Positions 14,442 to 28,900 of a stretch of 64,000 bases of DNA are shown here, piece by piece. Source of the DNA: Lingula anatina (taxonomy: Eukaryota; Brachiopoda; Lingulata; Lingulida; Lingulidae). The translations under genes and the position numbers were made by a program. The notes beneath the pieces are model-generated. The model saw only the letters and a program-made list of their open reading frames with translations. It did not search any database and was not told where the DNA came from. The stretch is from contig NW_019775582.1 of the NCBI RefSeq assembly GCF_001039355.2, forward strand, positions 46,063 to 110,062, read 5' to 3'. The stretch's first letter is position 1, and the number at the start of each line of letters is the position of its first letter.

Positions 14442-15596
14442 GCTTGCCTAGGAATGTAGATTTTGGAGACTTGTTAGCACCTGAAGTGAGACGGAAGCAC
14501 AAACACACTGTGTATGACCTTGTGGCCAACATAGTCCATGACGGAGAGACGGGGTCAGATAAGGGCACGTATAGAGCACACATTCTACACAAGGTAACAG
14601 AATAGGCTTTATTAAAGGCAAACAATACTTGTTAGACATTTATTAAGCCAAAAAAAAAAAAACTTAATTTTCCTAGAAATTTCTGCATTATTCTTGAATT
14701 ACTAACTTAAAGGAATATCCTATCCAAACTTATTTTTGAGTTGTGAATTTCTATTTTTATCAGTCTGAGCGAATTGGTGCCACTAAAAGAGTGACTCTGA
14801 AATAAGAATCTCAATATTGGAAAATCATAACTTGGCAAAGTTTTTTGGTTATAATGTATCTTGGTGATAAAGAGTAAGTGTTGGATTCTCCAGGAAAATT
14901 AGTTTCTTGTTATGTAGAAAAAACTCATTGCATTCCATTAACTGCTGTTGCAAGAAGGTATAAGCTCTAACCATGTAGCTGATGAATTTATTTGGTTGCA
15001 AACATGGACAATTCTAATAATAAGTGATACTGATATTGGAAGCTTGTTGGTTGAAATTCCATGTTTCACAGGTTGAAAAAAAGTTATTTAAACAAAAGTA
15101 AGTCTTTTTTTTGTTAATTACTCTACTAATGTAAATGTGTTTATTTTATGATATTGCCAATTGTTTTCTAAGTATAAAATACACAATTTAAACTTACTTT
15201 AATCCAGGGCAATGGAAAGTGGTATGAAATGCAAGACCTTCATGTTGTGGACATTCTTCCTCAGATGATTACATTGTCAGAGTCTTATATTCAGGTATTT
15301 CACAACTATGTCACTATTGTTGTTAAATAATTTTAATTATATCTTGTTAAAACAAATTTGATTTTGCATTTTGATTTTAGATATATTTCTTGATAATTTC
15401 TAACTTTTTTGTGATCATCTGTAATTTTGTGCCCCTCCTTTTGACCATTTTTATTTTTTATGTCAATTTGATAGTTTTAATGCCCAGATTGATACCTAAT
15501 ACACAAGGCAATACATTTCAGATATATGAGGTCAGGAAGGACATTGTTAACAGACCTCCACCAGCTGATTCACAGAATGGGAGTAATAATGGATGA
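10192..15596 (+). CDS. USP39: USP39/Sad1-like spliceosomal ubiquitin-protease homologue (inactive fold)
   Basis: Exons: 10192-10255, 10890-10959, 11150-11244, 11485-11621, 11954-12050, 12326-12381, 12630-12855, 13057-13202, 13368-13413, 13828-14051, 14173-14234, 14452-14593, 15208-15294, 15522-15596; 508 residues. It starts MATKEEAKRPLSDDEEENEP, followed by a ZnF-UBP domain (CPYLDTINRS, CLVCGKYFQGRG, HAYTHSVQDGHHV, FYCLPDNYEI). The USP-like fold follows (YLPGIVGLNNIKANDYCN, KRPPGD, WNPRNFKAHVSP, FNILSKFNGITEKEY, VEKNPTIVNFPV-like, YDLVANIVHDG). In active USPs the Cys box reads GNTCYMN. Here the aligned position is Asp (KANDYCN), as in human USP39, so it should be a non-catalytic factor of tri-snRNP assembly in the nucleus. 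Two introns end in ATT/TTA microsatellites just before the acceptor. Confidence 0.95.
10620..10845. repeat. AT-rich simple repeats in USP39 intron 1
   Basis: ATACATAC/ATATAT runs at about 10640-10690 and (AT)n plus CACACA at about 10820-10845 lie in the first intron. Nothing else is recognised there. Confidence 0.7.
14406..14441 (+). repeat. (ATT)n microsatellite before a USP39 acceptor
   Basis: About twelve ATT units end 10 bases before the acceptor of the exon starting at 14452. A shorter TTA run near 13780-13802 sits similarly before the exon at 13828. Confidence 0.9.
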
Positions 15597-16924
15597 TCTT
15601 TTGAGTGTTTTAAATGAAAAGTCTCCAAGTGACCACAGCTTTCAACATTAGCTCTCACTGAAAGTAATTTCTTAACAGAATCATAAAATCCTCTGGACAA
15701 GTGATTTTCTAGGATTACCCTTTGTACCCAAATAAAGACATATTAGATCAATTGTGAATATGTATTATTATTAGATTTCTAAAGTAGTGTGTAGAATTGA
15801 CATTATCTTATATAGTATGAAGAGTATAAATCTACAGCGTAGAGATGAAGAATTGAAAAGTTGCTTAATTATCAGTATCTGAATACACCGAGTGTTACCA
15901 ATGTTGAGAATGTTATCAAGGTGATATCCGATTACTACATTTATCTGATTTTAAATGTTGTGTAGATTATACAAAAGGATGACAGTTACCTTAAAGCGAT
16001 GGACTCCATTGAAACCATGTAGTGTCATCAACAAATATTGTACAGCCAGTCTTTATTTCAAATGTAGTTTTTATTTTGTATTTCGTCTTTTTTTTTTCAT
16101 AAAGATTTATCTAAATAAAATTCAGTATTTATAGTACTTTCATTGATCACAAAATATATTCATATGAACTTTTTATCATGCAAGAGACTGCCAGCTCCAG
16201 TAGTAAATGCCCTTTATTTCCATATTAATACAAAAATGCATGCTAACAAGCCCTGCCAAAATGCAGATTTCACTCATTTTAATTAAAATTAAAAAAACAA
16301 AGATATATCACACCAATTCATTAATTTAAAAAAAAAAACATATATCACACCAATTATTAAAATATACATTTAAGTCATATTAAATCCTCTTTTTTACAGG
16401 CATAAATTCTATGCATTTTTAAATATTAAATAAAATCTGTATCATTTCAAATTAGTTGATAATTTCAATTTACATAGGCCTGTAGGCAGGAGAGGTGGTT
16501 GTAAATGAAACACCCTTTTGGAAAGGGAAAGGTCTGTTTCAAGCCAATTTTCATTAATATGGTAATATTGTAAATATGGTGAAAAGGTTCACCTTTTGGA
16601 ATAAAAAAATTGCTGACTGCAGACCTGCTACATGCATATATACAGCTAGTATTTCATACAATTAATTTTAAAAAGTTCTTACGAGCAGTACCACTTCTTT
16701 TTTCATACTAGCATGTCCTTGACAAATTTTGCCCCTTCATTTGGGGAAATGAGATAAGATCAGCTGCTTGTCTGGATTTTTCTCCTAGTACCTTTTTCAA
16801 TAGATGTTAAAGATATTATCAAATATATCTCAACAGAATGTGTATTTTTACTGAAAGAAAAGTGCACCATCCATCCCCCCTCTCCAAATTCCTTCTGTAA
16901 ATGTTCACGTAACAGCTTGCTGTG
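15597..16924. other. Convergent 3' UTR region of USP39 and ATAD5
   Basis: USP39 (+) and ATAD5 (-) face tail to tail. AATAAA at 15731-15736 serves USP39, 135 bases after its stop. Minus-strand AATAAA candidates for ATAD5 occur as TTTATT at 16052-16057 and 16213-16218. A short local repeat ACATATATCACACCAATT-like appears twice near 16300-16350. No coding frame is seen. Confidence 0.6.
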
Positions 16925-19900
16925 CTAAAAACTTGAACACAAAGTATCTATGGTAGACTGCTTCAGCTGAAGACCAATGGAATCCAGATAATGAAAGAAC
17001 CTGGAGACAAAATATATATATAAAGTGGTTTCATAATATGTTAAATTTACTGAGTGTTGCATCAAATGCTTCAAGGGTTAAAACAAGTATTCCTAAAAAA
17101 ACTTTCAAATGGAGAAAAAGTTGTAAGGACACCTTGTAGTTTCAGACAACACATACCTTCTTTTAGCTTTAGCAGACTTTCTAAACTGCTCCATTTTGCA
17201 CACTGTTCTCAACATAGGAACATAATCCTTAGCAACAGCTGTCTTCTGACTTAGTAAATAGGTTGGAAGACTGGACATGATGTTCTCTGTAGCTTTCTTC
17301 TTTCCAAGAGTACAACTTCATATAAAGATGAAATAGTATGAACATCACATTTTTCAAAGCACTGACACGTGATGCATTCCAAATTGTAACCTAGCATGCA
17401 TTTTACAAAACATTATAACACATTATTTATAACATGCAACAAGAGTTATATAGTTAACAAAAATTGACAGGCAAGTTATTATGTCTTGTTAGACCTATGC
17501 ATTCAACCATAAATGTTAAAGTGTTAAAACTGTTGAATGTTCAAATGCAAATCTTTCTAAAAGTACAATACAGAACACCAACCAAAAAGCACATATGTAT
17601 TACATATACCTGAGCTGGGCATTGGTCACCTCTTTTAACTTGATGGTGTTTGGTCTAACTGGTAACTCAGCAGGAATCTGAACCGTGGACAGGGCTAACT
17701 CCTGGTCAGCAGCATTAAGACTCTTCACTCCAGCCATCACCTGTGATAGTCCCCGAGACAAATTCTGGAAACTTGCCAACTTGCTTGAAACGACCAGATC
17801 TTCCAAAGTGCATTTGCTTTGTTCTTTGAATTCATCACAGCAAGATGGCATCTTGTCCAAAAGACCTTGAAATTCTAAACCTGGATAAGGATGACAGTCC
17901 AGTCTGTCTGCTGAGGCTCCCCTGTGTAAGACCATATAAGAATCCATGTATGAGCAATTGTCATAGTAATCTGAAAAAGCTTGTATGCTTTGGTTTAATA
18001 GAACATCGACCCGTGGGTTTCTTTCTGTGCTGTCACTTTGTACAAGGGCTTCTTTGTCACTTTTTTCGCCTACAGGTCCCCTACTTTCATGTGACTCCTT
18101 TGAGGTTGATGTGCTATCAGTGGACAAAGTCGAAAAGTCTGATCCCTCACAGTCAAATACATCGTCTAACATTCTTTTCCTCTTCTTGTCCATCTCGACT
18201 TCATTTGGCATGAGTAACTGGACATCATAAGATGGTGCTGACCATTCTGTCTTTGGTAAAGGTAATAGGGGGGCAATATTTGCTTGGATAATGTCAATAC
18301 CAAGATGCTCAAAAATGTGAAGGATTGATTCTTTGCTGTAAATGTTACCTGCTTCCTGAAAATGTTTGGAATATCTTCATTAATTTTAAACTAAAACCAG
18401 TTTGCTATTCACTAGATTGACTTTCATTTGAAAAATATAATTTGAGTTATGCTGATTCAAGAATGTCATAATATTGAATTAATCATGAAATTTCTAAAAT
18501 AAATATGTGAGATTGAGAGACTTGCCTTGTTAACAAGCCAAATGGAGTAATTACAATGAACGAATGTCATCTTTTTTAAAAAACTCTTCATATAGTACCT
18601 ACCTTCATGAAGCTGATCAAATTTTGTCCAGAAAAATTAAACTCATTAATTCCCATCACAGAATCCAAACAGTTCAGGTGTATTAGTGGTAAGTTCACAT
18701 TTGTAATATTCAGTTCTGTTGTATCTTGGGTGTCCTCTGGGAACTGAGTACTGCTATTATCTGTTACAACTTCTGGAGGTAATTTTTGTATTGGCATACA
18801 AGGTAAACTACTTGAAGAATCCTCTTCAATGATTGGCACTTTCTTTAATTTTCTTTTCCTAGAAAATGTCACATCAAAATCATCATCTGTTTCCAGTTTT
18901 GAGTTATCAAGACAAATTTGATCATGTCCCTTGGATACCAGTTTTTTAATGGAAAAGCTACTTTCCTCTTGCTTTAATCCCCCACCAGATGTCAGCCAAA
19001 ACTGGAGAGCCAAAATGGTTTGACGAATATCTCCATGATATAATTCTACAAGACTGTAAATGTCGCTGTAATCTGTCCTGAGATTCTCAGCAAGGCACAT
19101 AACCTGTAGGTAGCTGGCAGTATTTTTCTGTAAGAAAAAGCACATGATACCACTGAAAGTCTCTAAATCAACTGTGTAGTACAAAATCATCTAAAAATTC
19201 AATCCAGAGTGCTACCAATTGTCCACAAAAAATTCTTTAGTTCATCACTGCATCAGCTATCATTAATTTTTTTCTAATCACATATGCAAATTTGAAATTA
19301 AGCTAATACTACAAATCCACATTAAGTTGTATTAGAAAGGAAAACACAGACTTGTAAACAAATACACCATTGTAGCAGTGATTACGTCCATTTGTACATA
19401 CTATCTACCATCTACTATTGTAAACACAGTCTGCTTCAGTTCTGACTTCAAGGCACAATTGTATAATCTTGCTTGTGCTTTGGATGACTGGTGTTTCTTA
19501 ACATTTTAGCATCCTGCAAAGTTTTTTAATACTATTATTTCAATATTTGAATCAAATCTTGATTCTTACCAGCGAAGGTGTCTTAAATACCAGCTGTTCA
19601 TATTTTCCTTCAAACTTATCCGAAAAGTTGACATCAGAGGTGGTGAGGAGAATGGGGATCTTGGTGGTATCCATTATGGTTTGGATCGCTGCCCAGAAAC
19701 CCTTGTCTTCTTCAAAAGCCACATCAACCTGTATCAAATGTGTATGTATATTTTGAATATTATTTCATTATTGCTCAAACATTTTATTGATCACAAATTC
19801 TTTAACTGTCCGAATTGTAATACCAATACAATGAATACCTATATGTAAAAAATATACACCAAGCTGCAAAGTCTCTTCTAGAAACTAACTGATTCTGATA

Positions 19901-22900
19901 TGATTTCTATCAAAATGAATGCAACTGCTATACCTCTTCAAACAAAATAAGAGATGCCTTTGACAAGTTAAGTCCCCTTTTTGTTCCACCTTCCTGCGAT
20001 GACCCTGTTTGTGACTGCACCATGGGGATCCCATCCTTGCCTATAAATACAAAAATTTTCTGCATTTCTCCTTTTTTCAATATGATACTTTATGCCACTA
20101 AACCTAAATTATCACGTCTATGATATTAAAATAAAAAAGCAATGAGAATGAATAAAGTAGTAACTGTTCACAATATTTCCGTTTTTCCAAATATTAACTT
20201 TTACCAAAAATACCAGTATTGTTCTAGACAAAATGTCAGATGGAGCATACCTTGCTTTTGGTCTGATTTTTTGCATTTTCTTGGAGAATTGTGAACAACT
20301 CTTGGTTCTTGCTTTTCTGTCCTCTTACTGGTTTTCTCCTTAGCTCCGTCCTTTCTTCCCAGTAAAACTGAATTCGCTTTTTTCTCATTTTTGCCTTGCC
20401 CGCTGCCACTGGCATCAAGGTGTTTTTCTTTATTTTGTGCACCAGAAGCCTTGCTAAAGAAGTTGGCAAATGTGGTAGGAAGTTTCTTCTCTGGTTTGGA
20501 TGTTATTTTGGTTGTAGAGGCTAAATTCGAAATGAAAACATAAACATGCTCTTAACTGTATATACATTCAAGTGCTCTTTCCATTGCCAAAATCCCTTTT
20601 CTGTCAAAACTAAGCCTCATAAAAAAGTTTTATTTTCATCTAATCATTCAAAACCTTCATAGGAAATACATACAATGCACAGCTTCGCTGAACAATAAAA
20701 CTATCACCAAAGATCTTGCCTTATATTTGTGCATTAAAATTATTTTTTATTCCCTTTCATCTGAGGAGTCTTATAGTCAAAACTCTAAAAGTCATATTTC
20801 ACAATCTAATATTGTATATAGGTACACTTCAGCTACTGTCTCCAACCAAAACTTTAGTCTCTGTACACTCACCACTATCTCCAGTTGCCATGGTGAAAGG
20901 GTCGTTATTTTTCTCCAGATTTTTCTTGCACACCTGATGTGACTGCGTGGCCTCCTGCAGCTGAGAAATAATGTGCTTACCACTGCGTCTAGCAGAGGCA
21001 TTCACTTCAAACACCTAAAATTGTCAAAGGTACTAGCTATTACTATCATAAAATAAATAAAAATGAAACATTTTAATCATGAATGTGTTTTCTTCATTTT
21101 TTGCAATTAATTAATTACACTTAAGCAACAGGAACTTTCAACAGACCATCTAACAAAATCTATCTGGACCTATCAAATATGTCACAAGTTTTCTTTTTTT
21201 AATAAAGCCAACATACATAATATACACAATAATAGGAAAGTAAAATGACCTGTTTTAGTTAACACTTATTTATGTCAATGCAACTAGCCAGCAGGTTTCT
21301 TAATAAACTCTTTAATTGTTATTTATTTATTAATTTTTTTTTTTTGGGGGGGGGGGGGGAGTAAGCAGCTGGTTCATATGCACAGCAATCACTTCAACAT
21401 TATCAGAATTGTTTTATCCATTCAACAAGTGCCCTATGTCACCTTATATCCTAGTTCCCTGGCTAAAGCATGTACTGTGGCAGTTTTGCCCACTCCTTGT
21501 GGCCCCTGAATCAGCATAGTGTTACAATAGTTTTCTTCTTCATAATCACTTTCTGCAGTGTCACTCACAGCGAAATCACTTTCATCGTCTGTCCACCAAT
21601 CTTGGGAGCCTGGAAAAAGTTAATATCTCAAGTAAAAATCACTCTGAAAATTACTCACTTTTTCCTAGCATCTTTCTGGATAATTGTTTAGTTCCTTATG
21701 GTACAACTGTTAATAAAGTGAAGACTTTTGAGGTTACTTGAAATATAAAGTGCCATACCTTATATTCTTAGGTAAACCATGTGATGCTTAATTATTTTAC
21801 TGTAAATACCAGTATTAAAATTGAAACAAAGTTTGGGCTAGTGGCTCAAAACTGAAGAGTTTGGTTTGCACAATTTCATTATGACAATATGAAGACATAA
21901 GAAAATACCTTCTTTGATTTCTTTGTTCTTTAAATCTGCCTTCTTCTTTAGTTTGGCTTCTTTCTGCATCAACTTCTGCAGTTTCCTGGCATCCCTGTCC
22001 ATTCTGTGTTTCCAGTCCATTAGCCAGGTCTTGAGGCGAGCCACAACACTGGTGTTACCTATGACATCTGCCGCATTCGCTGGCAAGTACTTCTCAGTCC
22101 ACATCAACTCCTTTTCATTTACCACTGTAATGAGAATATACATACAACTCAAATAACAATGATCAAACACAAGGCTGAAAGTACTAGGAAAACAATTTCA
22201 GTGTTTTTCAACCTTTACGTAAAATGATAATTAAGCTACCATAATATGCAACAAAACAGTAGATGCATTTGTAATCAGCATAACATTAACAGCATATGCA
22301 TCAATGTGTTAACTCTATACATCTTTATGTTCAAATAGATTATCATAAGGTAAATTCACATGCCACTAAAATTTCAGTAATCCTCACCTTCATTGTCCAT
22401 TTTTGCAGGAACTTTAGGTTTCTCTGGACTGTCACCTAAAACAATACAGTCATTTTCTTTGGATGAGTCCCTTTCGTATCTAAGGGCCTCAGTTTCTTCA
22501 GGATCACTTGTGGAGGTCTGTAACCTGCTAGATCTTCTTCTGGAACTCCTGCCCTCCTTGTGTAGAGAGGGAGAAGAGCCTGTGGTGTCTTTTTTCCTCT
22601 TCTTCCTATTGTTTGACTCAACTTCCACAGCGTCCTCAGTATCAGGTTGCTTTCTTTTTTTGCTCTTTGCTCCACCATTTGCTTGTTTCTTTTCCTTATC
22701 TGTTTCTGCATCTGGTTCTGGTATATGGCGTCTGCTGAGATATGACTTATACACTCTTTTCACAGGAAATCCCTGGTTTGCTGCAGCTATCTCTGATAGT
22801 ATGACCTTAACAACATCTTCACCCAATTCTCTGTGGCCTACAAAATTCTGAAAAAAAAAAAAAAGCAAAAAGTACATAATTAAGTAAACTTTTGAGATAT

Positions 22901-25900
22901 CTACACAATCAATTCTTTAATCTGTTTTTTTAAATGAACATCTGAAATTTATTGGGCTCATTCTCCAAAAACCTTTCAATAAATATTCCAATTTTCTATA
23001 GCAAAGCTTAATAATAATAATTATGTTTAGAATTGGTGTACAATCTATATCCAGTTTAACCAGACTCAACTTAAATGATTAAGTTTTTCAAGGAACTTGG
23101 AATTCCTTTATCAATAACTAAAATAACATCTTTCTCATACCTGGTCTACCTTTTTATAACCAAGGTCAATTATTTCTGAAAACATGCCGGTTGTCAAAGG
23201 CTTTGTCTCATCAACTCTATTAAATTCACAATTTGGGGGACGAAACTTTACAGGCAACTGTGGAGTAGAAAGGTTCCAAAAATGTTGAACCTCTGAGGCA
23301 GTATAAATTTTCTGCTGCACATGGTTGTCTTTTGGAAAAGGAGGGTAATCGGCAGCAACTGTGGAAGCACCAAGAGATGACTGCTTCTTTAGGGGTTCTG
23401 GGACACTGCTCAAGAGAAACTGTCTTCTGGCCTAAAATCAAATAATTTAAAATAGATCAAATTTCTCCTTAAAAAATGCCCATATGGATGACAGCTTTCA
23501 ATCTTACGATGGATATGAGAACCATGGCCAAAAAAGAGAAAAGAATTTTCAATACAAAAGAGATCATCCAGATAACTCTTAGCACTTAATTGCATTTTAT
23601 TTAAAGATAAAGCAATTTAAGATGTATTTTATCATGATAACAAGCTTCAATAACAAATTAATTATCAGCATTCAACACAACAAAATATTTTAAGATTTGT
23701 GGTACAAGTAAGAGAGGTTCACCTGCAGCGCTGCTTCCTCCTCCTTGGTGAGTTTCTTTCTTGGTTTCTCCTCTGGCTTCTTTTCTTTGGCATCTCGTCT
23801 TGGTTGAAAGATCGAAGCAAGCTTAACTGCTATTGAATTAAAAATTAAGGACCATCTATAGCACAAAGAATGGACTTCCATCACACATCAGCATCATGAA
23901 ACACACTTAAGATACAACTGACAAAAATAGTTATTTTCTTTACAGCTTGAATAAGCATCCATGATTTCCAAGTTCAGTGAAGTGACAAATGATTTCTTAG
24001 TAACCAAGTTGAATTTTGTACAAGCCTTACAGTTACAAAGTTTATAAGTTTATTATAACTGATTTGAGCCAAAATGTTCAAACATAATTGAAGTTATGGT
24101 TGCCTTTCAGAAGGACTGTACTGCACTCATAACAAATGAGTCATAATAAGGTTACAGAATCATTCATCTTTCCCAGTCCTTGATTTTTAATTTCCTATGC
24201 TGGGGTAGCGCTAACACTTGCCAATTTAGCCAAATGCTAAAACTGACTTAAATTGGCTAAAGAAAAAGGGCTATGTTTGACATGTTTTAGCCAAATTATA
24301 ACCATTTTGATAACAAAATGACAAAAATGCGGTGATTTGGCTAAGCGAAAAAAATTGCTCGCGCTACGCCAGCTATGTATAACATTATAACAAATCTATA
24401 CACAATTAAAATGATAGTTTCTCAGTATGTATTTTTAAAATTTCTTATCTTTATATGTCAATATAATGTACATCATCACTAGTACATGTCATATGTTAAA
24501 GAAATTCATTCGTTATTTCTTTTTGCTACCTTTTTGACATAATTTTACCTTTCTTGGGAGTTTTCTTTTTAGGCGTATCTCCTTGTTTTGGCTTGGAACA
24601 CTTATCCTTTACTTTGATAACAGTAATTTCTTCTTCCTTGCCATCTTTTGACTTTGACCGTTTTGTGCTCTTCTTTCCCTCTGACTCTTGCAACAATGCT
24701 TGGTTGGCTAACTGAGCACTGTGTCTGGACGAACGGCGTACACCACATACTTTTTCTTCATTGTGAGCACTTTTGCCACCTTTGGATTTCTGCTTAGATT
24801 TTATTTTAGTGGATTTAGTTTTGGCTTTTTGGAGCAACTCTTGAGCTTTATTCTTTTGCTGGATACTGATCTGAAAAATACAGTACAGCAAACTTCATGC
24901 ATTGTAATGTCTATTTCTTAAAATCATTCAATCCTTCATCAAATGGTGATACAACTAGAAATTTAGTTGCCCAAAAGACAACAAAAACTGTTTGAGAGAA
25001 ATAATATAAAGTTAAATAAAAGATAAATAAAAATTATCAACAAAAATATTTTTCAATAAATTTATAATATGAACAGAGCACACATCATAATACCTTTGCT
25101 TTAATGTTTGCATTTTTGGAAGACTTTGGGGTAAATACTGCATCTTCCTCCAAATCAGTATTTTTTCCTCTCACCCTGGAGAAAAATATTCAGTTGAGAA
25201 ATATAAATTTCATGATGACAACAGTATACAAATTTCAGTTATGTGAATATACAACTGAATACTTCTCGAGTTCATTTCAATTTTTTTAGTTAACCTACTT
25301 CTATTAAAGATTCTGACAGCAAAGAAAGTACTGTAATACATAATTATATAAGTAGTTACAACTAAACAAAAAAATGTTAGGGACCTAAAATTACATCAGA
25401 ACACATCATATTAGCTTTTGAAAGAGTTACAACTTCTCCCAGGCAAAAAGATAAGCTAATGAAACAACAAAGGGGAAGTGGGGCATCCAGGGAAATTATT
25501 TGCAGCAAGTTTATGCTCAGCTGATAAAAATAATTTAAAATTAATGTAACTTACCTTGTGATGGTCATTTTCAGGCCACCATCTTTTTTCTTATTCATTT
25601 TTGCCTTGAAAACACTTTTTAATGCCTTTTTCTTGGTGGAGTCTGGTTTTAAACTGCTCTTTGTCTGTCGCAATGGAGTTTTCCTTGGGGTAGAGTCATG
25701 TGAATCTTCATCTACCGACATGCCTATATCATGTGTTGTCATAACATCCACAGATTTATTCCCTGTCATATTGTGCATTTTCTTCACAATCTTCGGAGGT
25801 GTTGCAACCACAATGTCATCGCCAATTTTTTTCTTTTTCTGTGAGCTTCCCATTCTGACAGTTGCTGAGATCTGAACATCATGCTTTCTTTTTCCAGTTT

Positions 25901-28900
25901 CCCTTCTTTTTAAGGGTGTGGCATTCGAATCCTCACTATTCACATAAATGGACTTCTCATTCTTCGTNTTATTTCAATATTTGAATCAAATCTTGATTCT
26001 TACCAGCGAAGGTGTCTTAAATACCAGCTGTTCATATTTTCCTTCAAACATATCCGAAAAGTTGACATCAGAGGTGGTGAGGAGAATGGGGATCTTGGTG
26101 GTATCCATTATGGTTTGGATCGCTGCCCAGAAACCCTTGTCTTCTTCAAAAGCCACATCAACCTGTATCAAATGTGTATGTACATTTTGCATATTATTTC
26201 ATTATTGCTCAAACATTTTATTGATCACAAATTCTTTAACTGTCCGAATTGTAATACCAATAAGTGAATACCTATATGTAAAAAATATACACCAAGCTGC
26301 AAAGTCTCTTCTAGAAACTAACTGATTCTGATATGATTTCTATCAAAATGAATGCAACTGTTATACCTCTTCAAACAAAATTAGAGATGCCTTTGACAAG
26401 TTAAGTCCCCTTTTTGTTCCACCTTCCTGCGATGACCCTGTTTGTGACTGCACCATGGGGATCCCATCCTTGCCTATAAATACAAAAATTTTCTGCATTT
26501 CTCCTTTTTTCAACATGATACTTTATGCCAGTAAACCTAAATAATCACGTCTATGATATTAAAATAACAAAGCAATGAGAATGAATAAAGTAGTAACTGT
26601 TCACAATATTTCCGTTTTTCCAAATAAACTTTTACCAAAAATACCAGTATTGTTCTAGACAAAATGTCAGATGGAGCATACCTAGCTTTTGGTCTGATTT
26701 TTTGTTTTTTCTTGGAGAATTGTGAACAACTCTTGGTTCTTGCTTTTCTGTCCTCTTACTGGTTTTCTCCTTAGCTCCATCCTTTCTTCCCAGTAAAACT
26801 GAATTCGCTTTTTTCTCATTTTTGCCTTGCCCGCTGCCACTGGCATCAAGGTGTTTTTCTTTATTTTGTGCACCAGAAGCCTTGCTAAAGAAGTTGGCAA
26901 ATGTGGTAGGAAGTTTCTTCTCTGGTTTGGATGTTATTTTGGTTGTAGAGGCTAAATTCGAAATGAAAACATAAACATGCTCTTAACTGTATATACATTC
27001 AAGTGCTCTTTCCATTGCCAAAATCCCTTTTCTGTCAAAACTAAGCCTAATAAAAAAGTTTTCTTTTCATCTAATCATTCAAAACCTTCATAGGAAATAC
27101 ATACAATGCACAGCTTCGCTGAACAAAGAAAACTATCACCAAAGATCTTGCCTTATATTTGTGCATTAAAATTATTTTTTATTCCCTTTCATCTGAGGAG
27201 TCTTATAGTCAAAACTCTAAAAGTCATATTTCACAATCTAATATTGTATATAAGTACACTTCAGCTACTGTCTCCTACCAAAACTTTAGTCTCTGTACAC
27301 TCACCACTATCTCCAGTTGCCATGGTGAAAGGGTCGTTATTTTTCTCCAGATTTTTCTTGCATACCTGATGTGACTGCGTGGCCTCCTGCAGCTGAGAAA
27401 TTATGTGCTTACCACTGCGTCTAGCAGAGGCATTCACTTCAAACACCTAAAATTGTCAAAGGTACTAGCTATTACTATCATAAAATAAATAAAAATGAAA
27501 CAAATTTCAATCATGAATGTGTTTTCTTCATTTTTTGCAATTAATTAATTACACTTAAGCAACAGGAACTTTCAACAAACCATCTAACAAAATCTACCTG
27601 GACCTATCAAATATGTCACAAGTTTTCTTTTTTTAATAAAGCCAACATACATACTATACAAAATAATAGGAAAGTAAAATGACCTGTTTTAGTTAACACT
27701 TATCTATGTCAATGCAACTAGCCAGCAGGTTTCTTAATAAACTCTTTGTTATTTATTATTATTATTATTTTTTTTTTTTTTTTGGGGGGGGGGGGGTAGT
27801 AAGCAGCTGGTTCATATGCACAGCAATCACTTCAACATTATCAGAATTGTTTTATCCATTCAACAAGTGCCCTATTTCACCTTATATCCTAGTTCCCTGG
27901 CTAAAGCATGTACTGTGGCAGTTTTGCCCACTCCTTGTGGCCCCTGAATCAGCATAGTGTTACAATAGTTTTCGTCTTCTTCATAATCACTTTCTGCAGT
28001 GTCACTCACAGCGAAATCACTTTCATCGTCTGTCCACCAATCTTGGGAGCCTGGAAAAAGTTAATATCTTAAGTAAAAATCACTCTGAAAATCACTCACT
28101 TTTTCCTTGCATCTTTCTTGATAATTGTTTAGTTCCTTATGGTACAACTGTTAATAAAGTGAAGACTTTTGAGGTTACTTGAAATATAAAGTGCCATACC
28201 TTATATTCTTAGGTAAACCATGTGATGCTTAATTATTTTACTGTAAATACCAGTATTAAAATTGAAACAAAGTTTGGGCTAGTGGCTCAAAACTGAAGAG
28301 TTTGGTTTGCATAATTTCATTATGACAATATGTAGACATAAGAAAATACCTTCTTTGATTTCTTTGTTCTTTAAATCTGCCTTCTTCTTTAGTTTGGCTT
28401 CTTTCTGCATCAACTTCTGCAGTTTCCTGGCATCCCTGTCCATTCTGTGTTTCCAGTCCATTAGCCAGGTCTTGAGGCGAGCCACAACACTGGTGTTACC
28501 GATGACATCTGCCGCATTCGCTGGCAAGTACTTCTCAGTCCACATCAACTCCTTTTCATTTACCACTGTAATGAGAATATACATACAACTCAAATAACAA
28601 TGATCAAACACAAGGGTGAAAGTACTAGGAAAACAATTTCAGTGTTTTTCAACCTTTACGTAAAATGATAATTAAGCTACCATAATATGCAACAAAACAG
28701 TAGATGTATTTGTAATCAGCATAACATTAACAGCATATGCATCAATGTGTTAACTCTATACATCTTTATGTTTAAATAGATTATCGTAAGGTAAATTCAC
28801 ATGCCAATAAAATTTCAGTAATCTTCACCTTCATTGTCCATTTTTGCAGGAACTTTAGGTTTCTCTGGGCTGTCACCTAAAACAATACAGTCATTTTCTT

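Larger units (their letters stand above)
19535..25967. repeat. Copy 1 of a 6.4-kb near-identical duplication inside ATAD5
   Basis: The block repeats at 25969-32406, offset 6434 at one end and 6441 at the other because of small indels. It ends at the single N at 25968. SNPs and short indels are spread over exons and introns (for example EEENY versus EDENY before Walker A), as expected for two alleles of an outbred animal. Its right end cuts the large 5' exon. Confidence 0.92.

Noticed and set aside
14401-14625. Poly-Asn small protein on the minus strand
   Set aside because: It is a shadow of the ATT repeat and of the USP39 exon on the other strand.
22393-22851. Long plus-strand frames opposite ATAD5 exons (also 33364-33723, 31918-32316)
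   Set aside because: They are antisense shadows of Lys/Ser-rich ATAD5 exons, giving Phe/Leu/Ser-rich translations with no family resemblance.
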